Below are positions 5,775-11,751 of a stretch of 12,398 nt of DNA, piece after piece. The stretch lies in NCBI GenBank assembly GCA_964481235.1, contig CAYZYH010000020.1:1-12398 (forward strand), read 5' to 3'. The notes under the pieces are model-generated. The model did not search any database. It saw nothing but the letters and a program-made list of their open reading frames with translations, and had not been told where the DNA came from. Numbering within the stretch: position 1 is the stretch's first letter; each line of letters starts with the position of its first letter. Position numbers and translations under genes: made by a program. Source of the DNA: JAUPVL01 sp964481235 (GTDB lineage: Bacteria > Patescibacteriota > Saccharimonadia > CAILAD01 > BJGX01).

Positions 5775-6115
5775 CCACAGCAACCAACCAGGCCGATCCG
5801 CTCTTCATGGCAGGTACCGAAGGCACTGGCGAGTACAAGGTGACTCACACCAGTCGTCGTGGCCGAGTCGGCATTCGCGAGCTGAGCATTCAGCGTAATC
5901 GCGTTCGGGTCGAGCCCAGCTCGCCCCAGGCTGCCACCAAGATGGCTAAGCACCTCACCCGAGAGGCTGGCTGGAAGCAGCCCGGTGATGGTGGCGAGGA
6001 TCGCTTCAGTATCGTGGCAACCAACCACGCTGAAGCCTTCGACGCCGTTCAGCTGGCCCGCAAGGCTCTTGGCTGGCGTGGACGCAAGTACGTGCGAGGC
6101 TCACTAGCCTCTTAA
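5771..6115 (+). CDS. Small basic protein of unknown function, third gene of the operon
   Basis: This is a 114-aa protein with no signal peptide or membrane segment. It begins MTTATNQADPLFMAGT and is rich in Arg and Lys, especially in HTSRRGRVGIRELSIQRNRVRV (continuous at residues 26-47) and near the end in KALGWRGRKYVRG. The middle (KMAKHLTREAGW, then FDAVQLARKALGW) looks helical. Its ATG overlaps the phosphatase stop as ATGA and is preceded by AAAGGG 6 nt upstream, which fixes the start and implies translational coupling. A strong terminator follows the stop. The charge pattern would suit nucleic-acid binding or an accessory subunit, but I recognise no family. Composition matches the two genes upstream, so the three probably move as a unit. 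Confidence 0.8.
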   Translation: MTTATNQADPLFMAGTEGTGEYKVTHTSRRGRVGIRELSIQRNRVRVEPSSPQAATKMAKHLTREAGWKQPGDGGEDRFSIVATNHAEAFDAVQLARKALGWRGRKYVRGSLAS

Positions 6116-6138
6116 AAAAGCCCGCAAGGGTGAAAAGC

Positions 6139-6192
6139 CTACCTGTTACCAGGTAGCACCAGGCCCCGCCTCTCTTTTGAGAGGCGGGGCCT
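6139..6192 (+). terminator. Intrinsic terminator of the PPDK-like operon
   Basis: aggccccgcctctc (6161-6174) and gagaggcggggcct (6179-6192) make a perfect 14-bp stem with a TTTT loop, followed by TTTA. A smaller hairpin, ctacctg/caggtag with loop ttac (6139-6156), precedes it. The U-tract is short, but the stem is very stable. Confidence 0.85.
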
Positions 6193-6252
6193 TTACCATT
6201 TAGTCTATTTTTATAACAAATTTAATTAATATAAAAAAGTTGTAAAAAACCC

Positions 6253-6281
6253 TTGCAATTATCGTATTACCATGCTATAAT
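6253..6281 (+). promoter_or_regulatory. Strong promoter of the large non-coding RNA
   Basis: TTGCAA (6253-6258), a 17-nt spacer and a perfect TATAAT (6276-6281) with an extended TGC just upstream form one of the best sigma70-type promoters in the window. Transcription should start near 6288. Confidence 0.85.
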
Positions 6282-6287
6282 ACTTCT

Positions 6288-6902
6288 ACCATGCTGGTTC
6301 GACCGAGAGGACCAGGGAAGACTGAGCTCGGTTTTTGTACCTATAAAAAAGATACCCGCAATAACCACTACGCCGACACATTTTAAAATTTAGTTGGCAA
6401 AGTGGACTCTCTTAATAAGTAAGCACAAGATGCTTTTTAAGAGAGCTCTCACTCCTGAGAGACAAGAAGGAGCGCCGCAAAGACTTTCAATATGAATAAT
6501 GATAAATGATCATTATTTGTAGAGATGAGAGCCTTAACTCCAGTATTGCAGGCTGGACGGTGTTAAGAGCTTGCCACCGAGTGGTGAGTAAATAAATGTA
6601 GACTAGCGATCTACAGCGCGGCTGCAAGCAACGCATAAGCTCTCTTACCTGGACAGTGAGAAAGCGAAGCTCGTTTGGTGGAGAAATATCCTAGGTGGTG
6701 GCCAGTGGCTGCCGCGACAAAACCAATGTAGTGACCTACCGGCTAATTTCAGCCCCAGCTGAAGGTAGAGCACATGCAGTTGTCCCTTTTTGAGATTATG
6801 CTAACTATAGTAGTACAGCAGTGCCCCGTTCTGGAGTTGCCCAACGGCCTACACACCAGAACACGGGGGTGACAGTCGCGAGACTGTCACCCCCTTTTTT
6901 TT
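6288..6902 (+). ncRNA. Large structured non-coding RNA, about 615 nt, class not identified
   Basis: The span runs from a near-consensus promoter to a strong terminator and holds no ORF with a ribosome binding site. Many local helices are visible. These include ctctctta/taagagag (6407-6414 with 6438-6445), aataatgat/atcattatt (6495-6503 with 6509-6517), and cttaactccag pairing with ctgga and gttaag (6533-6543 with 6553-6567). An agctt/aagct closing helix (6568-6572 with 6637-6641) encloses ccac/gtgg and tgtaga/tctaca hairpins. Further helices are ctacc plus ttcagc with gctgaa plus ggtag (6736-6768), and gttctgg/ccagaac (6828-6834 with 6856-6862). The size and complexity recall the ornate large bacterial RNAs (OLE, ROOL, GOLLD), but I cannot match it to any. 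It lacks tmRNA ends and the conserved P4 pairing of RNase P RNA, and is too long for SRP or 6S RNA. Confidence 0.72.
6865..6902 (+). terminator. Intrinsic terminator of the large RNA
   Basis: gggggtgacagtc (6865-6877) and gactgtcaccccc (6882-6894) form a perfect 13-bp stem capped by a GCGA (GNRA) tetraloop and followed by eight T residues. Confidence 0.95.
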
Positions 6903-6908
6903 ATACAA

Positions 6909-6940
6909 AAAAATACTCCTTCTGGGTAAGGAGTATTTTT
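6909..6940. terminator. Bidirectional terminator between the RNA gene and the membrane-protein genes
   Basis: aaaaatactcctt (6909-6921) and aaggagtattttt (6928-6940) are a perfect 13-bp inverted repeat with a 6-nt loop and T-runs on both strands. It ends the minus-strand transcript of the DUF7144 gene and backs up the RNA terminator. The stem copies an AAGGAG motif, probably by chance. Confidence 0.9.
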
Positions 6941-6963
6941 AATTCAAAACTCAAAACAAGCTA

Positions 6964-7365
6964 TTAGGCTTCGCCTAGTTCGCCACCATGAACTACTAGG
7001 GCGTAGATAATGACAATATCTATTATCATTACTAGAATTGACCAGACAGGATAGGCAGGAATAAAGGCCATGTTTACAACAGCACTTATAGCCGCCAAAA
7101 TTACACCTACTACTCTACCATAAGCATTACCTTTTAGTACTGAAAGACCAGCGCCTAGCAGTAGGATAGCCAATAGAAGATGTAGCCATCCCCAATTTGC
7201 AATATCTACCGATAGAATGTTGTACGGACCAACAAAATATACGGTGTTTCTAACAATTGCGCTTATTCCAACTAACACCTGGAAAAAGCCTGTTAAGACC
7301 ATTAGTAGACCAGCAAAAGCTGCCCAGCCAGCCCAACCTGTTACTTCGTTATTTTTACTTGCCAT
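6964..7365 (-). CDS. DUF7144-type four-TM membrane protein
   Basis: This 133-aa integral membrane protein has four hydrophobic segments, at about residues 9-34, 57-77, 82-103 and 106-127. The pattern WAGWAAFAGLLMVLTGFFQVLVGI, DIANWGWLHLLLA (continuous at 54-66) and FIPAYPVWSILVMIIDIVIIYAL is what I know of the DUF7144 family, common in Actinobacteria and some CPR. Its function is unknown. An AAGGAG lies 8 nt before the ATG, and the gene has its own extended -10 promoter in the 60-nt gap after the permease gene. It is the last gene of the minus-strand run, followed by a terminator. No catalytic motif is visible, and a small envelope or stress-related membrane role is a guess only. Confidence 0.8.
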   Translation of the reverse strand: MASKNNEVTGWAGWAAFAGLLMVLTGFFQVLVGISAIVRNTVYFVGPYNILSVDIANWGWLHLLLAILLLGAGLSVLKGNAYGRVVGVILAAISAVVNMAFIPAYPVWSILVMIIDIVIIYALVVHGGELGEA

Positions 7366-7398
7366 AATATAGACTCCTTATTAATTTATTCTACTTAA

Positions 7399-7407
7399 AT
7401 TATATCA
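7399..7407 (-). promoter_or_regulatory. Extended -10 promoter of the DUF7144 gene
   Basis: TGATATAAT on the minus strand (7399-7407) lies 33 nt before the ATG at 7365, with no convincing -35. There is no terminator between the permease stop at 7426 and this promoter, so some read-through from upstream is likely. Confidence 0.55.
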
Positions 7408-7425
7408 CAACGATGAAATAAAAAT

Positions 7426-8574
7426 CTAACTTTTTTTGGCCAAAGCATGAGCGCCATAATTCTGGCGGTAGATTTGTACAGAGCTCATAAACAACACCAG
7501 TATTACCGGACCAAAAATAATGCCTATCATTCCGAATGTGGCGAGTCCTGCAAGTACTGCAATAATCATAAGTGATGGATGTATGCGCACTTTTTTGGGC
7601 ATAGATATAGGTCTAAATACCAAATCTAACTGATTAAGTATTACCAGCTGTACCAGTACAAGAATAATAGCCTTGTCGTACACACCTAGAAGAACAAAAA
7701 TAATCGCGGCACCAAAAGTAAATATAGTAGTACCAAGATAAGGAATAAAACCGAGTATAAAAGCAATTGTGGCAAACAAAACAGCATTAGGTATTCCCAG
7801 TAGCCAAAAAGTAACGCCCATAATACTAGAAGCTGTTAGACTAATAAAAAAAGATCCGACCACTGCACCTCTAAGAAGTAAGCGCGTTTTCTCTATGTAA
7901 TCGGTTGTAATATCTTTTCCTAGAGGAGAAATCTCTATAGCCATTTTCTTTATTTGGCTCATTCTAGGAATAAGCAGAACTAGGCTAGACAAAAATATTG
8001 TCACACTAACAAAGAATGCAAAGCTGTTTTTTATTAAACCAGAAGCAAAACCCGCCAATCTACCACTAATCTGTTGTAGTGCGTTAGTGATTAGACTAGA
8101 GGTGTTTTGGTTTTGTATTCCGCTAGTATTTATAAGGTTCTGAATTTTTTCTTGCAGCTCACCAGTTTGACCACTACTAATGTAGTTGTTTATAGAGCTA
8201 CTTAAGCTTATAGCCTCAACTGCTAGGCTACGAACTATAAAAAAAGCTAGTGCTAACAATATAACAGCAAGGGCGGTAATAATTAAACCAGTAATAATCC
8301 TGGGCGACCAACCAAGCTTGCCATGCAACTTTCTATAAACAGGGTGCAAGAGCGCTGCCACCAACATAGCAAGTATTAGCGCGCTCATATATGGTTGTAA
8401 GGTATAGTATAAAAGTGTGCCTAGCAACACAAAAACCATACCGAAAAATACCTTAGCGCCAACGTCCTGCAAAATATACTCTACTTGCTTTTCGTCTTTG
8501 GGATTTGCTTTGGAACCCACAACACCATAGTAGGCTTTTTTTACAAAAGCACTGGTTTTAGATGTGAAGCTCAT
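7426..8574 (-). CDS. AI-2E family transporter (permease)
   Basis: This 382-aa polytopic membrane protein belongs to the AI-2E/YhhQ-PerM family (formerly UPF0118), which includes putative autoinducer-2 exporters and Na+/H+ antiporter-like members. The substrate cannot be read from the sequence. Segments appear at about residues 42-58, 64-82 and 97-116, then a long soluble loop (about 117-170, rich in Ser, Gln and Asn), a segment at 175-205, and four or five C-terminal segments from about 235 to 365. The family hallmark in the C-terminal half is visible as ILGFIPYLGTTIF (275-287), and FGPVILVLF sits near the end. The length is normal for the family. AAGG lies 9 nt before the ATG and an independent promoter precedes it. 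It lies among other envelope proteins and has no quorum-sensing partner nearby. Confidence 0.87.
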   Translation of the reverse strand: MSFTSKTSAFVKKAYYGVVGSKANPKDEKQVEYILQDVGAKVFFGMVFVLLGTLLYYTLQPYMSALILAMLVAALLHPVYRKLHGKLGWSPRIITGLIITALAVILLALAFFIVRSLAVEAISLSSSINNYISSGQTGELQEKIQNLINTSGIQNQNTSSLITNALQQISGRLAGFASGLIKNSFAFFVSVTIFLSSLVLLIPRMSQIKKMAIEISPLGKDITTDYIEKTRLLLRGAVVGSFFISLTASSIMGVTFWLLGIPNAVLFATIAFILGFIPYLGTTIFTFGAAIIFVLLGVYDKAIILVLVQLVILNQLDLVFRPISMPKKVRIHPSLMIIAVLAGLATFGMIGIIFGPVILVLFMSSVQIYRQNYGAHALAKKS

Positions 8575-8600
8575 TTATTGTTACCTTGTTTCATGCTTCT

Positions 8601-8628
8601 ATAATATACGACAAATCTGGTTCGTCAA
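8601..8628 (-). promoter_or_regulatory. Promoter of the AI-2E transporter gene
   Basis: On the minus strand TTGACG (8623-8628) is followed after 16 nt by TATTAT (8601-8606). It sits in the 72-nt gap between the 321-aa gene and the transporter start at 8574. Confidence 0.6.
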
Positions 8629-8646
8629 ACTACCTTTCTCTCTTGA

Positions 8647-9612
8647 CTAGCTGTGTTTTCTTTTAAACTTTGTTTTGAAGTATTTTTTAATTTCTTCAAT
8701 AGAGAAGCTAAAGCCAAAAGCTCCTAAGTACCAAGCAACTAGTGCACAGGCCACGGCAATGCCAATATACCACCAAGCATAGGTTCTGGTAAGAACAAAG
8801 AAATGAGCATTGAGCGAGCTAATGAGTTGGCTTATTTCTGAGCCACTAGCTTCGGTTAGATTATTAGGGATGAGTAGGTTGAGACTAGGTGGAGCAACAT
8901 AACTTAGTACCAACACTAACGCACCCAACACACCAAAAGTTTTGGCATTTAACCTAAACAACTTATGGACATCTCGAAATAGTAATGCAACGAGCGCTAG
9001 TATGCTTATTATAAGTAATACCCACACTACAGCTGTCACTTGCCCCAAGGCGTTGTACCAATTCTTTATTTTTATGGCAGTAATAATTGGGCTATCAGGG
9101 TTTTTGTTACCATCAACAATAGTGATAGTGTTGGGCAGTGCTCCAGAAAAATCATTAACAGTTTCTTGTATACCACTTGGCAAACCAAACGAAGCAATGT
9201 AGCTACTAAGATTTTGTTTATAAGGCTCAATATTTAGTTCCACCTTGTTGTTTACTAACTGGATGTTTTTGGTGTCACGGTTTAGTAACGTAATTTGTAG
9301 TTTTATTATTGGTTCAGATATAGACTGTAGTAGTTGGGGAGTAATAACTAGATCCATAAGCTTGTCTACCAACGATCGTTTGATAAGGTTTTGCTGTACA
9401 CTCTCTGGTAAGCGAGTTTCTATTTCATTTTTTACTATCTGACTAGTGTAGGTAAAGGCGTTTGATTGCTCCAAGAAAGTAATAGTGTTTTCTGGGCTTG
9501 AAAGAGTGGTCTTAGTTACTGTGAGGTATGGCACCATAAACAGGCAAATAGCCGTTATTATTACAGCTAGCCGCACCGGCCATTGTCTTTTATTATTTTT
9601 TGCTTCGGGCAT
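8647..9612 (-). CDS. Unrecognised membrane protein with a large extracytoplasmic domain
   Basis: This 321-aa protein has one N-terminal membrane segment (about residues 13-31, after a basic MPEAKNNKRQWPVR start). A roughly 155-residue polar region (about 33-188) is rich in Asn, Gln, Ser and Ile, and is followed by three more membrane segments at about 190-212, 224-246 and 276-300. The strongly basic tail is KKYFKTKFKRKHS. By charge, both termini should be cytoplasmic and the polar region outside. No cysteine pairs, catalytic motif or lipobox is seen, and I do not recognise a family. An AAGGAG lies 8 nt before the ATG. The start overlaps the 3' end of the upstream DUF308 gene by 20 nt, so the two are co-transcribed and probably translationally coupled. 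The nature of the domain is open. Confidence 0.8.
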   Translation of the reverse strand: MPEAKNNKRQWPVRLAVIITAICLFMVPYLTVTKTTLSSPENTITFLEQSNAFTYTSQIVKNEIETRLPESVQQNLIKRSLVDKLMDLVITPQLLQSISEPIIKLQITLLNRDTKNIQLVNNKVELNIEPYKQNLSSYIASFGLPSGIQETVNDFSGALPNTITIVDGNKNPDSPIITAIKIKNWYNALGQVTAVVWVLLIISILALVALLFRDVHKLFRLNAKTFGVLGALVLVLSYVAPPSLNLLIPNNLTEASGSEISQLISSLNAHFFVLTRTYAWWYIGIAVACALVAWYLGAFGFSFSIEEIKKYFKTKFKRKHS

Positions 9613-10174
9613 AGCTTTTTCTCCTTATATTTTTAGGGGCAGTTACCTTTATATTCATTAGTATACTAGCCATTAGTAGTATTGCTCCTACTGTAACAGA
9701 ATATAGTCCAAACAGCCAAACTATAGTAAGCACTCCTTCAGCTGGTGATAGTAGCAAATATATGCCAAATAACAGAGAAACAATACCAACTAACAAGTAC
9801 GACCAACCAAAATGCAACTTGTCTTTAAATAGTTTGGTACTTACAGCAATATCAAATGCGCCATATAATATTGCCCATAAAGCAATCATTAAACCTACAA
9901 GACCCGCCGCAAACTCAGGCTTTATTATTAAGTAAATGCCAAAAGTCACCCCAAGTACGCCGAGTGATATGGTAGCCCAAACGTGAGGGTTATCTTTTTT
10001 AAATAATGGCTCTAATATACTAAACAAACCAACTAGTATAAGATTGATTGCAAACAAGGCTATTACTACGTATGCGGTAGCTTGAGGCCAAACTAACAAA
10101 ATAGCACCCATTAAAATATTTGCTAAACCTCGCCAGGCTAGAGAGGCACGTGATGGAGCATTTAGAAATTCCAT
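9593..10174 (-). CDS. HdeD/DUF308-family membrane protein (copy 1)
   Basis: This 193-aa membrane protein has six hydrophobic segments arranged as three repeated pairs, the pattern of the HdeD/DUF308 family. The recurring motif is a helix followed by GxxxxxxP, as in ILMGAILLVWPQAT (about 18-31), VTFGIYLIIKPEF and LLFGIYLLLSPAEG. E. coli HdeD is an acid-resistance membrane protein, but a specific role cannot be transferred. The C-terminus is basic (KNIRRKSYARSKK). It is paralogous along its full length to the 184-aa protein at 10303-10857. It is the first gene of a unit with the 321-aa protein, which overlaps its 3' end by 20 nt. The ATG at 10174 has only a distant GAAGG, and a second TATAAT sits 3 nt upstream of it, so initiation here is unusual. 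Confidence 0.85.
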   Translation of the reverse strand: MEFLNAPSRASLAWRGLANILMGAILLVWPQATAYVVIALFAINLILVGLFSILEPLFKKDNPHVWATISLGVLGVTFGIYLIIKPEFAAGLVGLMIALWAILYGAFDIAVSTKLFKDKLHFGWSYLLVGIVSLLFGIYLLLSPAEGVLTIVWLFGLYSVTVGAILLMASILMNIKVTAPKNIRRKSYARSKK

Positions 10175-10205
10175 ATTATTATAACAATACCTTCATTTAT
10201 CTAAT

Positions 10206-10235
10206 ATTATAGTATGCCTTTTGAAGCATATGCAA
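10206..10235 (-). promoter_or_regulatory. Promoter of the DUF308 copy 1 / 321-aa unit
   Basis: On the minus strand TTGCAT (10230-10235) is followed after 18 nt by TATAAT (10206-10211). Transcription would start about 25 nt before the ATG at 10174. Confidence 0.65.
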
Positions 10236-10245
10236 ATTCAGCACC

Positions 10246-10275
10246 AAAAACACCCGCTAAACCACGGGTGTTTTT
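10246..10275. terminator. Intrinsic terminator of DUF308 copy 2
   Basis: aaaaacacccg (10246-10256) and cgggtgttttt (10265-10275) form a perfect 11-bp inverted repeat with an 8-nt loop. On the minus strand it ends in a T-run, 28 nt after the stop of the 184-aa gene. This separates that gene from the next unit. Confidence 0.85.
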
Positions 10276-10302
10276 AAAATAGACGTTAAGTAGTAGAGAA
10301 AA

Positions 10303-10857
10303 CTACTTTTTACTTTTTTTGGCCTTGGCTTTTGGTAAAAAGAAACTACCAATAATGTATAGTACACCGGTGATAGCAGCGTATAGACCAAGTATCCATA
10401 TAAAGGCCAGAAGTGAAGTGGCTGGGTAAAATATAAGGTAGAACCCAAATAGTACTGAAAGTACCCCAATAAGCACGAACAATACTCTGTATCCAGCGTT
10501 TGAACTAGAGTCTACAAAGCCGAGCATTAAATCACCTATACCGAATAGTATTGCCCAGAAAGCTACTAGTAGCGCTACAATACTTACCGAAACCATTGGG
10601 TTACTTAGTAAGTACAAACCAGCTACTATACCTAGAATACCTAGTATTACCGATAGCACACCATGTTTCGTATCTTTTTCTACAACCGGTCTAAATAACT
10701 CAACTATACCTACAAACATAATATTGACAGCAAAAAATATTACCAATATGTATAGTGTAAGACCGGGCCACACAAGAGCTACTAAGCCCAACATTAAATT
10801 TGCTATACCTCTTAATATTAACGAATTTTGACTTGGCATCGCCACTGAATTGTCCAT
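10303..10857 (-). CDS. HdeD/DUF308-family membrane protein (copy 2)
   Basis: This 184-aa six-segment membrane protein has the same three-fold helix-pair repeat as copy 1: LMLGLVALVWPGLT (about 21-34), IVAGLYLLSNPMV and VLFGFYLIFYPATS. The C-terminus is lysine-rich (PKAKAKKSKK). The start is supported by AAGGAG 5 nt before the ATG, and a promoter lies within 65 nt. Its own terminator at 10246-10275 makes it monocistronic, unlike copy 1. The pair looks like an old tandem duplication: the layout and motif positions match, but identity by eye is modest. The local role is unknown. Family members are associated with acid or envelope stress in enterobacteria. Confidence 0.87.
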   Translation of the reverse strand: MDNSVAMPSQNSLILRGIANLMLGLVALVWPGLTLYILVIFFAVNIMFVGIVELFRPVVEKDTKHGVLSVILGILGIVAGLYLLSNPMVSVSIVALLVAFWAILFGIGDLMLGFVDSSSNAGYRVLFVLIGVLSVLFGFYLIFYPATSLLAFIWILGLYAAITGVLYIIGSFFLPKAKAKKSKK

Positions 10858-10890
10858 TACTTCTCCTTAATTAATCTTAATTTGTTTTTA

Positions 10891-10918
10891 TTATTACACA
10901 ACAACGCTTATGCTGCAA
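10891..10918 (-). promoter_or_regulatory. Promoter of DUF308 copy 2
   Basis: On the minus strand TTGCAG (10913-10918) is followed after 16 nt by TAATAA (10891-10896), about 35 nt before the ATG at 10857. The -10 is imperfect. Confidence 0.45.
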
Positions 10919-10959
10919 CTTAAGAGGTTTTTCAGATAGCAAATACTACATAAAGAGGC

Positions 10960-10965
10960 TATACT
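10960..10965 (+). promoter_or_regulatory. Probable -10 element of the HD hydrolase gene
   Basis: TATACT (10960-10965) lies 23 nt before the ATG at 10989, with no clear -35. The divergent DUF308 promoter is about 50 nt away. Confidence 0.4.
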
Positions 10966-10988
10966 ATAAGAAAAGAAGGGCTAAAGTT

Positions 10989-11612
10989 ATGGCTAAAAAA
11001 ATAGATTCATACCCCAAAATTAATCGCATGGAGTTTATGAACGCATTGCGACCATACTTCTCAGAGACTGAGATGGAAGACATAGAGGCCGCATATTTTT
11101 TTAGTAAGTATGCTCACCGGGGGCAAAAACGTGCCAACGGGCTTAGATATTTCGAACACCCCAGAGCAGTGGCCTGGATGATATTTGATGAGCTGCATAT
11201 CTACGACTGGCAACTTATTTGCATAGCGCTCTTACACGATATGATAGAAGACTCTTTTATTATGCGGCCCAAACGACTCGAAATTAATTTTGGGCACGAG
11301 GTAGCAATGGGGGTAAAGTATATGACCAAAGAAGATGGTTTGGTAGATAACGACTATTGGAACAGATTGCTACGCACTGGTGATTGGCGAGCCGCGGTTT
11401 GTAAGTTGGCCGATAGAATGCACAATCTTCGTACCCTTGGTGATGTTGAGCTGGCCAAACAAAAACGTAAGTTACAAGAAACCCAAGACAAGGTATATCC
11501 ACTTTTTGATGCTACTATAAGAATTACCCCTAAGCGCTATAGAGAGTCGGTAAAAGATATTTGTGGCATGATAGTAGAGAGAGTAGACGAGTTGCAGGCT
11601 AAGACTAAGTAA
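10989..11612 (+). CDS. Stand-alone HD-domain (p)ppGpp hydrolase-like protein (SAH/MESH1 type)
   Basis: This 207-aa soluble protein consists mostly of the HD hydrolase domain of RelA/SpoT homologues. Motifs are AAYFFSKYAHRGQKR (34-48), YFEHPRAVAW with His57, ALLHDMIEDS with His83-Asp84 and Glu87-Asp88, and VCKLADRMHNLRTL with Asp142 and Asn146. These are the metal-binding and HDxxED features needed for pyrophosphate removal from (p)ppGpp. No synthetase, TGS or ACT domain follows, so it is of the small alarmone hydrolase type (MESH1 is about 180 aa). It would lower alarmone levels, or hydrolyse a related nucleotide, in the cytoplasm. The start is supported by GAAGGG 8 nt upstream. It is a single-gene unit with a terminator hairpin after it. 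Another HD phosphohydrolase substrate cannot be excluded. Confidence 0.86.
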   Translation: MAKKIDSYPKINRMEFMNALRPYFSETEMEDIEAAYFFSKYAHRGQKRANGLRYFEHPRAVAWMIFDELHIYDWQLICIALLHDMIEDSFIMRPKRLEINFGHEVAMGVKYMTKEDGLVDNDYWNRLLRTGDWRAAVCKLADRMHNLRTLGDVELAKQKRKLQETQDKVYPLFDATIRITPKRYRESVKDICGMIVERVDELQAKTK

Positions 11613-11639
11613 AGATTGATAAATAATAGTAGAATATCG

Positions 11640-11663
11640 ACCACCAATTAAGGTGGTTCTTTG
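11640..11663 (+). terminator. Weak intrinsic terminator after the HD hydrolase gene
   Basis: accacc (11640-11645) pairs with ggtggt (11652-11657) around a 6-nt loop, followed by TCTTT. The stem is short and the T-run interrupted. Confidence 0.5.
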
Positions 11664-11675
11664 TATTTCTTATGC

Positions 11676-11703
11676 TTGCAATATAGCCTAAAAAATGTAT
11701 AAT
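11676..11703 (+). promoter_or_regulatory. Promoter of the truncated last gene
   Basis: TTGCAA (11676-11681), a 16-nt spacer and a perfect TATAAT (11698-11703) give a start near 11710. The short leader folds into ttgtctc/gagacaa (11714-11720 with 11726-11732), just upstream of the ribosome binding site AAGGAG (11741-11746). Confidence 0.75.
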
Positions 11704-11751
11704 CATGTAAGTTTTGTCTCAGGTAGAGACAAGTGCACCTAAGGAGAAAAT

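Noticed and set aside
6306..6330. Possible RNase P RNA: agggaagactgagctc resembles the CR-I box, and ggtgttaagagc resembles another conserved stretch
   Set aside because: The 3' ACAGAA-type CR-V partner that should form helix P4 with it is not found, and the transcript is much longer than usual. A covariance model search could overturn this.
6288..6902. tmRNA, SRP RNA, group I or group II intron
   Set aside because: There is no tRNA-like end with CCA, no Ala-rich tag ORF, no SRP core motif, no domain V, and no paired P7-type core that I can place. It also has its own promoter and terminator, unlike an intron.
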